Part shown: piece after piece, positions 37,265 through 46,040 of the stretch
Layout of the letters: every line of letters starts with the position of its first letter
How positions within the stretch are numbered: position 1 is the stretch's first letter
Assembly (NCBI RefSeq): GCF_031846525.1
Contig: NZ_JAVRHM010000003.1
Coordinates: forward strand, 124,001-188,000
Reading direction: 5' to 3'
Source of the DNA: Autumnicola patrickiae
GTDB lineage: Bacteria > Bacteroidota > Bacteroidia > Flavobacteriales > Flavobacteriaceae
DNA length: 64,000 nt
The notes under the pieces: model-generated
Told to the model about the DNA's origin: nothing
Database searches by the model: none
The model's input: the letters and a program-made list of their open reading frames with translations, nothing else
Position numbers and translations under genes: made by a program

Positions 37265-38484
37265 TTTTCTTCGTTTTTACTATTTTCCACTTCTTCCAGT
37301 AATTCGTCAAAGGCAGCAAGGAGCTCGTTCCTTGTTTCTTCGTCGTATTGATGCTCATCTACAAGCTTTGAAAAAACCTCCTTCGGTTTTAAATCTTCCA
37401 GCTGCTGTGAATTTTCATAAAGTGCACCGGCAGATTTTACCTGATTTTTAAAGGTGGCCCGGTGTTTTACAATTTCATAACCCTTAATTTTGAAATTCGT
37501 GACCAGCTCGTCGAGTAAATAAATTTTTGTCGCGTCGTAATTTTCTTCTTTCAGTTCCACTTCAATTAAAGAATCAAGGTTCTGATGAATTTCCAGAGCA
37601 TCCAGCTTAAAGTGTAATTCCTCCACAGTTCCCGAGATTTTCAATAATTTTCGAAAGGAGGGCACAGGTATACTTTCCGGAATCCAGCCATTTTCAGAAT
37701 CTATAAGCAGCACCCGCTTATCATCTTTTCTTTCGCTGAACGAAAGCTGAAGCGGAGATCCGCTATAGTAAGTTGGCACGGCAGCAGAGACTTTTTGGGG
37801 TTTATGGATGTGGCCAAGGGCGATGTAACTAAAGTATTCTCCAAACTGAAGCGCATTAAATGCCGCCTGATTCCCAATCTGGATATCTCTTTCACTTTCT
37901 GAAGTTTCAGAACCTGCAGCAAATAAATGTCCCATGGCAAGTGCCGGTAAAGCCAGGTATTGTTTTTGGCAAATATCGGCTGCCTGTGCAAAGATCCCCT
38001 GAATGCCTCTCCTGATGGCTTCCAATCGGTCATCGTACGAATAACCATCATTCGCGCTGCGCAAATCTGAATCCCTCAAATAGGGTAGGGCAGCGATTAC
38101 CAGCTCTGGTTTTCCGTCTTTTCCATTTACCGGAATAATGGCGTCCTTAAGATTTTCAGGCAAACCTCCAATGACATGCATATCCAGCTCCCGAAGAATT
38201 TCCCTGGGTGCATCCAGCATCGCCGGGGAATCGTGGTTGCCTCCGGTAAGGATGATTTTGCAATCCAGCTTTCTAAGTTCCATGAGCGCTTTGTAATACT
38301 GTTTCCGGGCTTCCGAAGAAGGATTGGCAAGATCAAAAACATCTCCCGAGACAAGCAGGACGTCTACTTTTTCCTTTTCAATAGTACCGGAGAGCCAGTG
38401 AATAAAGAGCTCAAAATCCTGTGAAAGATCATGTTTATGTAATTTCTTGCCAATATGCCAGTCGGCGGTATGGAGGATTTTCAT
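37261..38484 (-). CDS. sbcD: SbcD-family exonuclease subunit
   Basis: This 407-residue metallophosphoesterase has all manganese-binding motifs: HTADWHIGKK near the start, SGDVFDLANPS, TGGNHDS and ALGHIHKP, followed by the C-terminal SbcD domain. It is the nuclease subunit of SbcCD, which removes hairpins and protein-blocked ends. Length and motif order are standard. The gene is upstream of sbcC with a four-base overlap. A 268-base spacer precedes it, shared with the divergent ferritin-like gene; I saw no clear promoter motif there. Confidence 0.96.
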   Translation of the reverse strand: MKILHTADWHIGKKLHKHDLSQDFELFIHWLSGTIEKEKVDVLLVSGDVFDLANPSSEARKQYYKALMELRKLDCKIILTGGNHDSPAMLDAPREILRELDMHVIGGLPENLKDAIIPVNGKDGKPELVIAALPYLRDSDLRSANDGYSYDDRLEAIRRGIQGIFAQAADICQKQYLALPALAMGHLFAAGSETSESERDIQIGNQAAFNALQFGEYFSYIALGHIHKPQKVSAAVPTYYSGSPLQLSFSERKDDKRVLLIDSENGWIPESIPVPSFRKLLKISGTVEELHFKLDALEIHQNLDSLIEVELKEENYDATKIYLLDELVTNFKIKGYEIVKHRATFKNQVKSAGALYENSQQLEDLKPKEVFSKLVDEHQYDEETRNELLAAFDELLEEVENSKNEEK

Positions 38485-38752
38485 ATAATTTTCAGCTTAT
38501 GCGTAAGAGATTTTCAGAAGCTGAAAGATATTATTTATATGTTGTTCTTTAAAGAAATGCACCTGATTCTTACCTCCATTTTCAATTGAAGAGACAACAG
38601 CAAATTTTCTAAAAACTTCCTCTTCCGAAGGGGAAGATTATAACAAGAATAATTTAATACAAATACAACAAAGTATTATTAACCATTTAACTGAAAGGAT
38701 TGGGAATCGTGCCTAATTTTATAATTATAACCAATAATTTAAATAAGCAGTT

Positions 38753-39235
38753 ATGAAAAATTTGAAAGATTTATTTGAACATCAGCTAAAGGACCTGTAT
38801 AGTGCAGAATCTCAATTAATAGAGGCTTTGCCTAAAATGGCAAAAACTGCCAAGGATGATAAACTGAAGAAAGCTTTTGAAAGCCACCTGGAAGAAACCA
38901 AAGAGCATCAAAAGCGGATCAAAGAGATTTGTGATGAACTTGGAATCAAACCAACCGGTGAAGAGTGTAAGGCCATGAAGGGACTTATAAAAGAAGCTGA
39001 AGAATTCATTAAAGAAGATGCAGAGGAAGATGTAAAAGATGCAGGTTTAGTAGCCGAAGCACAACGTGTGGAGCATTATGAAATTTCCGGTTATGGTACT
39101 GCAGTTCGCTATGCAAAAGAATTGGGTCATGACGATATTGCTAAAAAACTGAAGAAAACTTTGGACCAGGAATATGGAGCTGATGAAAAGCTTAATAAAC
39201 TGGCAGAAGGACGTCTTAATAAAGAGGCAAAATAA
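38753..39235 (+). CDS. DUF892 (YciE/YciF) ferritin-like stress protein
   Basis: The 160-residue helical protein starts LKDLFEHQLKDLYSAESQLIEALPKMAK, the signature start of the DUF892 family (shown here as a short quoted region of residues 2-30). Later helices carry ETKEHQKRIKEIC and AQRVEHYEISGYGTAVRYA, which supply the Glu/His ligands of the ferritin-like di-metal fold. Homologues are stress-induced in enterobacteria. It is followed by a strong terminator, so it is probably monocistronic. It opens a run of stress-type genes. Metal binding is inferred from the family. Confidence 0.9.
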   Translation: MKNLKDLFEHQLKDLYSAESQLIEALPKMAKTAKDDKLKKAFESHLEETKEHQKRIKEICDELGIKPTGEECKAMKGLIKEAEEFIKEDAEEDVKDAGLVAEAQRVEHYEISGYGTAVRYAKELGHDDIAKKLKKTLDQEYGADEKLNKLAEGRLNKEAK

Positions 39236-39599
39236 TTTTCTGTTGAATTTATAATGTGAAAGCCTGCGAAAGCGGGCTTTTCTTATGCTGATTTTTTTTG
39301 GTTAGAACATCAAAGGAGTTCAACATACCTCCTTCTGCTGAAGACAAAGTAATTGAAAAAATAACATATTTTAACTTTTTCCACGCTTTCCCAATAATTC
39401 TTTTGTTGAAGGGTATTAATAAGAAGTATTAATATTTTAAGTCTTTCGGAGGTTTTTTCCTAAAAGAAAATATTATGCCAAAATTTCTGACCGTTGGGAA
39501 TCAGGTTAAAAAAGTTAAATCTAGATACTTCAAACCATTTCGTCATTAACTTGAACAAAGAAAATATTTATTTCCCTTCTATAAAAAAACTGAAAAGCC
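39236..39599. other. 364-base non-coding spacer
   Basis: This spacer holds the terminator of the DUF892 gene (39258-39282) and the leader of the next gene. It contains TTGGGAATC at 39494-39502, which also occurs upstream of the DUF892 gene at 38700-38708. No open frame with coding character was found. Confidence 0.55.
39258..39282 (+). terminator. Intrinsic terminator of the DUF892 gene
   Basis: GAAAGCCTGC, a GAAA loop and GCGGGCTTTTC form a 9-base stem with one G-U pair, followed by T-rich sequence. It lies 22 bases after the stop codon. Confidence 0.8.
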
Positions 39600-40109
39600 A
39601 TGAACTCCCGCGAAATAACCTTGAGGATTTTAAGATCTCTAAAATGTAAAAATCTTTCTCATCAGAAAGACTATCAGCAAATAACCCAACATGCTGACAA
39701 ATTACTGATAAAATCTTTTTTTCGGAATCTCTCTAACCAGAAAGAAAATTTTGTTGCTAAACTTCAGGAGGCAATTGAAAAAACAGAAAAAGAACTAGCA
39801 CCTGATTCGAAATTGTATTTTTCAGAAGTAGCTTCAGAAGAAAAAACCACTCCATTATTTAAAACTTCCAGGCATGAAAGGCACGGTCTTATTAAAGAGT
39901 GTTACAGAAGGGAAAAAAGAAATTTACAGTTATATAATTATGCACTTACTCATGTAAATGAGAGTGGTGTAAGGGAAGTTTTATTATCGCAAAAAAATAA
40001 AACGAAATCCTGGTTAAGGGAAATTAAATGTATGGGAATTCGAATTTATGAAGATGTGGAAGGAGCGCTCGAGCCTTCTTTTGAATTTGATGCTGAATTA
40101 AAGGCTTAA
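39600..40109 (+). CDS. PA2169/DUF2383-like helical (ferritin-like) protein
   Basis: This 169-residue, nearly all-helical, charged protein has the block sequence TSRHERHGLIKECYRREKRNLQLYNYAL (residues about 93-120, quoted in part) in which His, Glu and Tyr spacing resembles the third helix of DUF2383/PA2169 four-helix-bundle proteins. It has no signal peptide or membrane segment. Homologous families are found next to DUF892 and other stress genes in many bacteria, and the same company is seen here. Function is unknown; storage or protection roles are only suggested by the fold. Confidence 0.6.
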   Translation: MNSREITLRILRSLKCKNLSHQKDYQQITQHADKLLIKSFFRNLSNQKENFVAKLQEAIEKTEKELAPDSKLYFSEVASEEKTTPLFKTSRHERHGLIKECYRREKRNLQLYNYALTHVNESGVREVLLSQKNKTKSWLREIKCMGIRIYEDVEGALEPSFEFDAELKA

Positions 40110-40147
40110 TCCTATTAAGCCTGTTACAAATATGAAGTTAAACGTAG

Positions 40148-40178
40148 GCCTGTGTCATTTTATGGAACAGGCTTTTGT
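40148..40178 (+). terminator. Intrinsic terminator before the FAD-Rieske gene
   Basis: GCCTGT (40148-40153) pairs with ACAGGC (40167-40172) around a 13-base loop and is followed by TTTTGTATT. It lies 39 bases after the helical-protein stop. Confidence 0.6.
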
Positions 40179-40203
40179 ATTACTAACCACAAAAAAATAA
40201 TTA

Positions 40204-41706
40204 ATGCTTAAAAAATCATTATGGAGCTCTTTTGCAACAAATCCTTTAAAGTATCCAAAACTTGAAGGAGATATCGCTGTTGATGTTGCAATTATTGGAG
40301 GAGGGATTACAGGAATTACTACCGCTCAGACGTTAACAGAAAGAGGCTTTAAAGTAGCTGTTCTGGAAGCGAGAAGTGTAGGTTATGGAACCACAGGGCA
40401 CAGTACTGGTAATTTGTATATAATTATCGATGAACTTTTATCTTCTTTAAAATCGAAGTATGACAATGACGTGGTGATGCGGGTTATTGAATCCAGAAAA
40501 AGTGCCCTGGAAAAAATAGAGGAAAATGTAGAGAAATTTAATATAGACTGTGATTTCAGCAGGCAGCCTCTTTATTTATATGAAGATGTAAATAATATTA
40601 TACTGGAGGAAATAAAAGTTGCTGAAGAGATCAATCTTGCGTTTACTGAACTCGCCGAAGATTTTCCGTTTGAACAGGACAACGGAATCCATTTTGATCA
40701 TCAGGCCCAATTTAATCCGCTCTTGTATGTGTTGGGATTGGCAGCATCCCTGGATAAGGAAAAATGCTCTATTTATGAAAATACCACAGTACGTTCTGTA
40801 GAGGAGCAGGCAGACAGAGTGCTGGTAAATACAGATGATGCCATAGTTGCAGCAAAATATGTTGTTCACGCCACGCACACCCCAAAAGGTTTAGAATTGC
40901 AGTACCACACAACCTTAGGGCCGTACCGGGAATATGGAGTGGCAGCAAAACTAGAGTCAACATCTTATCCGCAGGGAATTTTCTGGGGATATTACAATAA
41001 TCAGAAATATTCTATTAGGTCCTACAGCCGTGACGGTGAGAAATATTTAATAGCTGTTGGTAGTCCTCATAAAGTAGGGCAGGCAGAAAACAACCGGAAG
41101 CATGTAGAGGATCTCGTTAACTTTTTGCAGGATAGGTTTATTGTTGGCCAGATTACCTATACCTGGGGAGGCCAAAATTACAAGCCAGCCGATCTTCTTC
41201 CATATATAGGTAGAAAAATAAAGAATTCCAGGGAATTTATAGCAACAGGATTTTCTACAGACGGATTGATTTACGGAACACTTTCGGCAATGATAATTGC
41301 AGATAAAATCGAAGATAAATTTAATCGCTTTGAAGATCTGTATGAGGCTGCAAGACACCAGCCAGTTAAATCTGCTAAAAAGTTCGTTAAGGAAAATGCA
41401 AATGTTGCGGGAGAGTTTTTAAAAGATCTTAGCTTTAAAGGAGATGATAAGGATTTGCTCGAAATCATGCCGGGAGAAGCTGCAATTATTACGAGAAACG
41501 GAGAAAAAGCAGGAGTTTATCGGCAACAAAATGGAGAGTTAAAGGTTGTTTCTGCATTGTGTACCCATATGGCTTGCATGGTGCATTGGAATAATTTAGA
41601 AGAAAGCTGGGATTGCCCCTGCCACGGCAGTAGGTTTGATACCTCTGGGGAGGTGATAGAAGGTCCCGCTTATCATCCCTTACCAAAAAAAATAATAGAA
41701 AAATAA
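40204..41706 (+). CDS. FAD-dependent oxidoreductase with C-terminal Rieske domain
   Basis: The 500-residue protein has a DAO-type FAD domain with the dinucleotide motif VAIIGGGITGITTAQ (about 28-42) and ATGFSTDGLIYGT near the end of that domain, then a Rieske [2Fe-2S] domain at about 425-500. The cluster ligands are visible as CTHMACMVHW (about 455) and CPCHGSRFD (about 473). This fusion type is common as a predicted amine or amino-acid oxidase of unknown substrate. It has no export signal. It opens a compact three-gene run with the MBL-fold and alcohol dehydrogenase genes. A role in oxidising a reactive metabolite under stress is inferred from neighbours only. Confidence 0.88.
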   Translation: MLKKSLWSSFATNPLKYPKLEGDIAVDVAIIGGGITGITTAQTLTERGFKVAVLEARSVGYGTTGHSTGNLYIIIDELLSSLKSKYDNDVVMRVIESRKSALEKIEENVEKFNIDCDFSRQPLYLYEDVNNIILEEIKVAEEINLAFTELAEDFPFEQDNGIHFDHQAQFNPLLYVLGLAASLDKEKCSIYENTTVRSVEEQADRVLVNTDDAIVAAKYVVHATHTPKGLELQYHTTLGPYREYGVAAKLESTSYPQGIFWGYYNNQKYSIRSYSRDGEKYLIAVGSPHKVGQAENNRKHVEDLVNFLQDRFIVGQITYTWGGQNYKPADLLPYIGRKIKNSREFIATGFSTDGLIYGTLSAMIIADKIEDKFNRFEDLYEAARHQPVKSAKKFVKENANVAGEFLKDLSFKGDDKDLLEIMPGEAAIITRNGEKAGVYRQQNGELKVVSALCTHMACMVHWNNLEESWDCPCHGSRFDTSGEVIEGPAYHPLPKKIIEK

Positions 41707-41727
41707 ACTTTAAAATTGAAGGAGAAC

Positions 41728-42576
41728 ATGAAGCAGAGTGATGATGATAAATTTATTCCTATGACCTCTTTTAGAAGTGGAAAAGGAAGTGAAATACAGA
41801 GTGACATTTACTACTATACGAACCAGATTGTTAATGTAATAATGATCGGGAAGCCCGGGAGCAAAGATTGGGTGCTTGTTGATGCAGGTATGCCACATTC
41901 CGGCCCCGAAATAGAAAAGGTAGCCGAAAATAGATTCGGGAAAGGCAATAAACCTGCAGCTATTATTCTCACACATGGCCATTTTGATCATGTAGGCGGA
42001 ATTGTTCATTTATTAAATGAATGGAATTGCCCTGTTTACGCACATCCATTGGAAGAATTATATCTAACGGGAGAGAAAAAATATCCTGAACCAGATACTT
42101 CAGTAGAAGGAGGTTTACTGGCAAAAATTTCTTCTATTTATCCGCATGAGCCCATCAACATTAAATGCGCTTTAAAGGAATTGCCTGAAGGTGGAGACGT
42201 ACCGGAACTTCCTGATTGGCAGTGGATCCATGTACCTGGACACGCACCGGGACAAATAGCGCTCTTTAGGGAAAGTGACAGAACTTTAATTGCGGCAGAT
42301 GCTTTTGTGACCGTTAAGCAGGATTCATTATATAAGGTGCTTGTTCAAAAAACGGAAGTGAATGGTCCGCCTGTTTACCTCACTACTAACTGGGAAGAGA
42401 GTAAAGAATCTGTTCAAAAGCTACAAGAACTTGAGCCTCAGGTTGCGATTACCGGTCATGGAGCAGCAGTAGAAGGAGAAGAATTAAAGGAAGGTCTGGA
42501 AAATCTTAGCAAAAATTTTGAAGAAGTTGCAGTTCCGGCCCACGGGAAGTGGGTGCGGAATGAAGACAAAGCTTAA
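41728..42576 (+). CDS. Metallo-beta-lactamase-fold hydrolase
   Basis: The product (282 residues from ATG 41728) has the MBL signature THGHFDHVGG, a later zinc-ligand His in HVPGHAPGQIALF and a terminal ITGHGAAVEG, giving the full binuclear metal site of a glyoxalase-II-like hydrolase. The frame is open back to a TTG at 41716; the ATG with GGAGA 3 bases upstream is preferred. It follows the FAD-Rieske gene by 21 bases and precedes the Zn-dehydrogenase, so all three are probably co-transcribed. The substrate is unknown; hydrolysis of a thioester or lactone is only a family-level guess. Confidence 0.88.
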   Translation: MKQSDDDKFIPMTSFRSGKGSEIQSDIYYYTNQIVNVIMIGKPGSKDWVLVDAGMPHSGPEIEKVAENRFGKGNKPAAIILTHGHFDHVGGIVHLLNEWNCPVYAHPLEELYLTGEKKYPEPDTSVEGGLLAKISSIYPHEPINIKCALKELPEGGDVPELPDWQWIHVPGHAPGQIALFRESDRTLIAADAFVTVKQDSLYKVLVQKTEVNGPPVYLTTNWEESKESVQKLQELEPQVAITGHGAAVEGEELKEGLENLSKNFEEVAVPAHGKWVRNEDKA

Positions 42577-42622
42577 AAAACCTTATATGGGTTTACCATT
42601 TATTAACCAAAAAAAATAATTT

Positions 42623-43798
42623 ATGAAAGCATTAGTATGGCATGGAAAAAATGATGTAAGAATAGATAATGTCCCAGATCCCACGATCCAGGATGCCGGT
42701 GATATCATATTAAAAATATCTTCTACCGCAATCTGTGGATCAGATCTTCATTTAGTAGATGGAATGGTACCCACAATGGAAGAAGGGGATATCCTTGGGC
42801 ACGAATTTATGGGAGAAGTAGTTGAAGCGGGAAGCAGCGTTCAGAAATTTAAAAAAGGCGACAGGGTTGTTGTTCCTTTTACTATAGCCTGTGGACACTG
42901 CGAATATTGTAATGACACGTTATATTCGCTATGTGACAATTCCAATCCTAAAAAGGAATTGGCTAAAGCCAATTTGGGGCAGCCAACATCAGCAATTTTT
43001 GGATATTCTCACATGATGGGAGGTTTTGACGGAGGCCAGGCTGAATATGTAAGAGTGCCCTATGCTGATGTAGGACCTATAAAAGTTCCTGAATCCCTTA
43101 CCGACGACCAGTCGTTATTCCTTTCAGATATTTTCCCGACAGGGTATATGGCTGCGGAAAATGCGAATATTCAAAAGGGTGATACCGTGGCCATATGGGG
43201 ATGTGGACCAGTGGGACAGTTTGCTATACAAAGCGCATGGATGCTTGGAGCCGAAAGAGTTGTAGCCATAGACAACGTTCCTGAAAGATTAAATATGGCC
43301 GAGACACATGGTAGAGCAGAAACTATAAGAACAACCGACCGAACAGATGTTTACGAGAAGCTGATGGAAATGACCAATGGGAAAGGACCCGATTGCTGTA
43401 TAGATGCAGTAGGAGCTGAAGCGCACGGGGATTCCATGATTGGAAAAGTAATAGATAAAACAAAAGAAGTATTACAGGTTCCTATGTCCCGGCCTTATGT
43501 GTTACAACAAATAATGATGAGCTGCAAAAAAGCAGGTACTGTTTCTATTCCCGGGGTGTATGTGGGAATGGTAAATGAAGTTCCTTTTGGAGCGGCTATG
43601 AATAAAGCTCTTACATTTAAAATGGGGCAAACTCACGTACAACGTTATCTTAAACCTCTTCTGGAGAAGGTGGAGAAAGGGTTAATAGACCCATCATTTA
43701 TAATTACACATCGTTTAAAGCTGGACGAGGCTCCGGAAGCTTATAAAACTTTTAAAGAGAAGAAAGATGGATGTATAAAGGTGGTACTCACACCATAA
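42623..43798 (+). CDS. Zinc-dependent alcohol/formaldehyde-type dehydrogenase
   Basis: This 391-residue medium-chain dehydrogenase has catalytic-zinc ligands in ICGSDLH and GHEFMGEV, the structural-zinc lobe CGHCEYCNDTLYSLCD, and the NAD motif GCGPVGQFA. A longer insertion around the substrate pocket (ATSAIFGYSHMMGGFDGGQ-like, residues about 112-135) is typical of the glutathione-independent formaldehyde dehydrogenase group. It therefore probably oxidises an aldehyde or alcohol, perhaps as detoxification. It ends the stress-type run and is followed by a strong terminator. Confidence 0.9.
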   Translation: MKALVWHGKNDVRIDNVPDPTIQDAGDIILKISSTAICGSDLHLVDGMVPTMEEGDILGHEFMGEVVEAGSSVQKFKKGDRVVVPFTIACGHCEYCNDTLYSLCDNSNPKKELAKANLGQPTSAIFGYSHMMGGFDGGQAEYVRVPYADVGPIKVPESLTDDQSLFLSDIFPTGYMAAENANIQKGDTVAIWGCGPVGQFAIQSAWMLGAERVVAIDNVPERLNMAETHGRAETIRTTDRTDVYEKLMEMTNGKGPDCCIDAVGAEAHGDSMIGKVIDKTKEVLQVPMSRPYVLQQIMMSCKKAGTVSIPGVYVGMVNEVPFGAAMNKALTFKMGQTHVQRYLKPLLEKVEKGLIDPSFIITHRLKLDEAPEAYKTFKEKKDGCIKVVLTP

Positions 43799-43827
43799 AA
43801 TTATTAGATTAAGCTTTAATACTTGAG

Positions 43828-43853
43828 ACGGCTGTTTTGCAGCCGTTTTTTTA
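43828..43853 (+). terminator. Strong intrinsic terminator
   Basis: ACGGCTG (43828-43834), loop TTTTG, CAGCCGT (43840-43846), then a run of T. It lies 30 bases after the dehydrogenase stop and cleanly separates the two gene groups. Confidence 0.88.
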
Positions 43854-44037
43854 TTTCTATAAGAGATGTGATATGGCAAATAAGTATTTTTTAACACCTA
43901 ATTAACAACATGAAAGAAGTAATAGCTTCTGCAGCTACCGTATAGCCTGAAATTTTTGGAAATACAGCTTTCATAATCAATACTTATATTAAGAAATGTT
44001 TATGCCGTCTTTAGCAGTATTTATTATTCATCTACTA

Positions 44038-44045
44038 TAAATTTG
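44038..44045 (+). promoter_or_regulatory. Candidate -7 element for the glyco-cassette
   Basis: TAAATTTG matches TAnnTTTG exactly, 144 bases before the first ATG of the cassette. No matching -33 TTG was seen at the right spacing. Confidence 0.3.
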
Positions 44046-44189
44046 GTTGTCATAGAAGGTTGGTACGCCACAGTGGCTGCGAGATTTGGAGATCTAACCG
44101 ACATTCTGCTTGTAATTTGTGAAACATTGGGTTTACAGATTAAAAATTTTGATTAGGCTGAAGAGCCTGTAATATTAGAAAGAAAGTGA

Positions 44190-44897
44190 ATGCGAACTGG
44201 AATTTTATCAAGAAAGGCATTAATAACGGGCGGGTCGAACGGAATTGGATGTGCTATTGCCAAAAAATTTTCTTCAGAAAATTTCAGAACGGTTATTGCC
44301 GATATTAAAAATACTGAAACAGACGAAGAAAACATCTTTTTCTGCAGGGCAGATGTTTCCAGATCTTCAGACATAGACCATCTTTTTAAATATACAACAG
44401 AGACCATAGGAGATCCGGATGTTCTGGTAATAAATGCAGGAAGAGGAATACAGGAGCTTTTAACTGAAGGTGATCCCGAGAAATGGCAGGAGGTAATCAA
44501 TATTAATGTGATGGGAGCCTTGCGTATCATTCGTGCTTTTGTACCTGCAATGTTAGAAAAAAAGCAGGGAAATGTTGTGTTCATCTCATCAGTTTCAGCT
44601 AATCAACCGCATCCTTCAGGAGGAATCTACAGTGCTTCAAAAACTGCTCTTGAAGTTATTGCTGAAACGCTAAGGTTGGAAACTCTTCCGCATATAAACG
44701 TTACAGTTATAAGCCCCGGAATAACCAATACCAAATTCTTTGAAAATCAAATTTCCGGACACACGAGTGTAGAGGGACTGGATATGGGATTTATTTCACC
44801 GGAAGATTTAGCCGAAGATGTATTTTATGCCATTAGCAGGAAAAACAACAGAAGTATTAATAAAATTATAACCAGACCATTAAAACAAATTTTCTAA
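44190..44897 (+). CDS. Short-chain dehydrogenase/reductase, first gene of the glyco-cassette
   Basis: The 235-residue classical SDR has TGGSNGIGCAIA at the cofactor site, NAGRG, the catalytic Ser in FISSVSA and Tyr/Lys in GIYSASKTAL. Size and motifs are standard. The substrate is unknown; in this cassette a keto-sugar or polyol intermediate is plausible. The next gene begins 19 bases downstream, so it is the likely promoter-proximal gene of a twelve-gene operon. Confidence 0.88.
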   Translation: MRTGILSRKALITGGSNGIGCAIAKKFSSENFRTVIADIKNTETDEENIFFCRADVSRSSDIDHLFKYTTETIGDPDVLVINAGRGIQELLTEGDPEKWQEVININVMGALRIIRAFVPAMLEKKQGNVVFISSVSANQPHPSGGIYSASKTALEVIAETLRLETLPHINVTVISPGITNTKFFENQISGHTSVEGLDMGFISPEDLAEDVFYAISRKNNRSINKIITRPLKQIF

Positions 44898-44916
44898 TTA
44901 ACCAAAAACAGTTTAA

Positions 44917-46029
44917 ATGAGTAAGAGAATATTAATTACCGGAGGAGCAGGATTTATTGGCTCTCACCTGGCAGATGAATTATTGGACCAGGGTTATGAG
45001 GTGAGAGTGTTGGATAATCTTTCTGAACAGGTTCATGGAAAAGACAGGAAAAGACCTTCTTATTTGAACTCTGGAGTAGAACTTCTGGTAGGAGATGTTA
45101 GAGATAAAGAAGCAGTAGAAAATGCGCTCGAGGGCGTACATGCCGTTTTTCACCTTGCCGCAATGGTGGGAGTGGGACAAAGTATGTACCAGATAAGAGA
45201 TTATACCGAAGTGAATAATCTTGGAACAGCCACACTTCTCGAGGCACTTACAAATAATCCCGTAGAAAAACTTGTCGTGGCTTCCAGTATGAGTATTTAT
45301 GGTGAAGGCTTATACAAAGATTCTGAGGATAACCTGATAATGGAGTGTGAAAGAAAACTTGAAGATTTAAAAGAGGATCGCTGGGAAATGTACAAAGATG
45401 GAGAGGAGTTAGCGCCAATTGCCACTCCTGAAGGTAAAAAGCCAAACCTGGCTTCGGTTTATGCGCTATCGAAATACGATCAGGAGCGGTTAAGTCTCAT
45501 CACAGGAAAAGCATATAATATTCCGACTACCGCATTACGGTTTTTCAATGTCTATGGAACAAGACAGGCGCTTTCTAATCCATATACCGGAGTGCTTGCC
45601 ATATTTGCTTCCAGGCTTCTGAATGATAATGCTCCTATGATTTTTGAAGATGGTTTGCAAAAACGGGATTTTATTCATGTTAAAGATGTCGCTAGGGCCT
45701 GTCGTTTGGCAATGGAAAAGCCTGAAGCCAACGGTGAAGTGCTGAATATTGGTAGTGGTAACCAGTATACCATTACTCATATTGCCAATAAGCTGGCAGG
45801 GGTAATGGGTAAAGATATTTCTCCTGAAATTACCGGCAAGTACCGGATTGGGGATATTCGCCACTGCTTCGCGAATACAGATAAAACCAGAGAAATTTTA
45901 GGTTTTGAACCTCAGATGGACTTTGAAGATGGTCTTTTTGAGCTTGCAGAATGGTTGAAGGATCAGATTGCTACAGATAATGTGAGCAAAGCAAGTAATG
46001 AACTTTCTTCCAGAGGATTAACAGTTTAA
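44917..46029 (+). CDS. NAD-dependent NDP-sugar epimerase/dehydratase
   Basis: This 370-residue extended SDR has GGAGFIGSHLAD at residues 9-20 and the catalytic Tyr182/Lys186 in VYALSKYDQERL. An insertion (about 130-180, acidic, ending PIATPEGKKPNLAS) before the Tyr motif resembles dTDP-rhamnose 4-epimerase-like and related enzymes. It probably makes or interconverts a nucleotide sugar used by the glycosyltransferases further downstream. The gene is 11 bases upstream of the fusion gene. Confidence 0.85.
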   Translation: MSKRILITGGAGFIGSHLADELLDQGYEVRVLDNLSEQVHGKDRKRPSYLNSGVELLVGDVRDKEAVENALEGVHAVFHLAAMVGVGQSMYQIRDYTEVNNLGTATLLEALTNNPVEKLVVASSMSIYGEGLYKDSEDNLIMECERKLEDLKEDRWEMYKDGEELAPIATPEGKKPNLASVYALSKYDQERLSLITGKAYNIPTTALRFFNVYGTRQALSNPYTGVLAIFASRLLNDNAPMIFEDGLQKRDFIHVKDVARACRLAMEKPEANGEVLNIGSGNQYTITHIANKLAGVMGKDISPEITGKYRIGDIRHCFANTDKTREILGFEPQMDFEDGLFELAEWLKDQIATDNVSKASNELSSRGLTV

Positions 46030-46040
46030 ACCGACCCATT

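Larger units (their letters stand above)
43799..44189. other. 391-base non-coding spacer before the glyco-cassette
   Basis: This spacer separates the stress-type run from the glyco-cassette. It contains the terminator at 43828-43853 and a candidate -7 element at 44038-44045. A short frame at 43910 (11 codons) is not supported. The remainder is AT-rich leader. Confidence 0.6.

Noticed and set aside
43910..43945. Short ATG frame of 11 codons in the spacer before the glyco-cassette
   Set aside because: Too short and without ribosome-binding or attenuator features such as repeated codons or a following hairpin.
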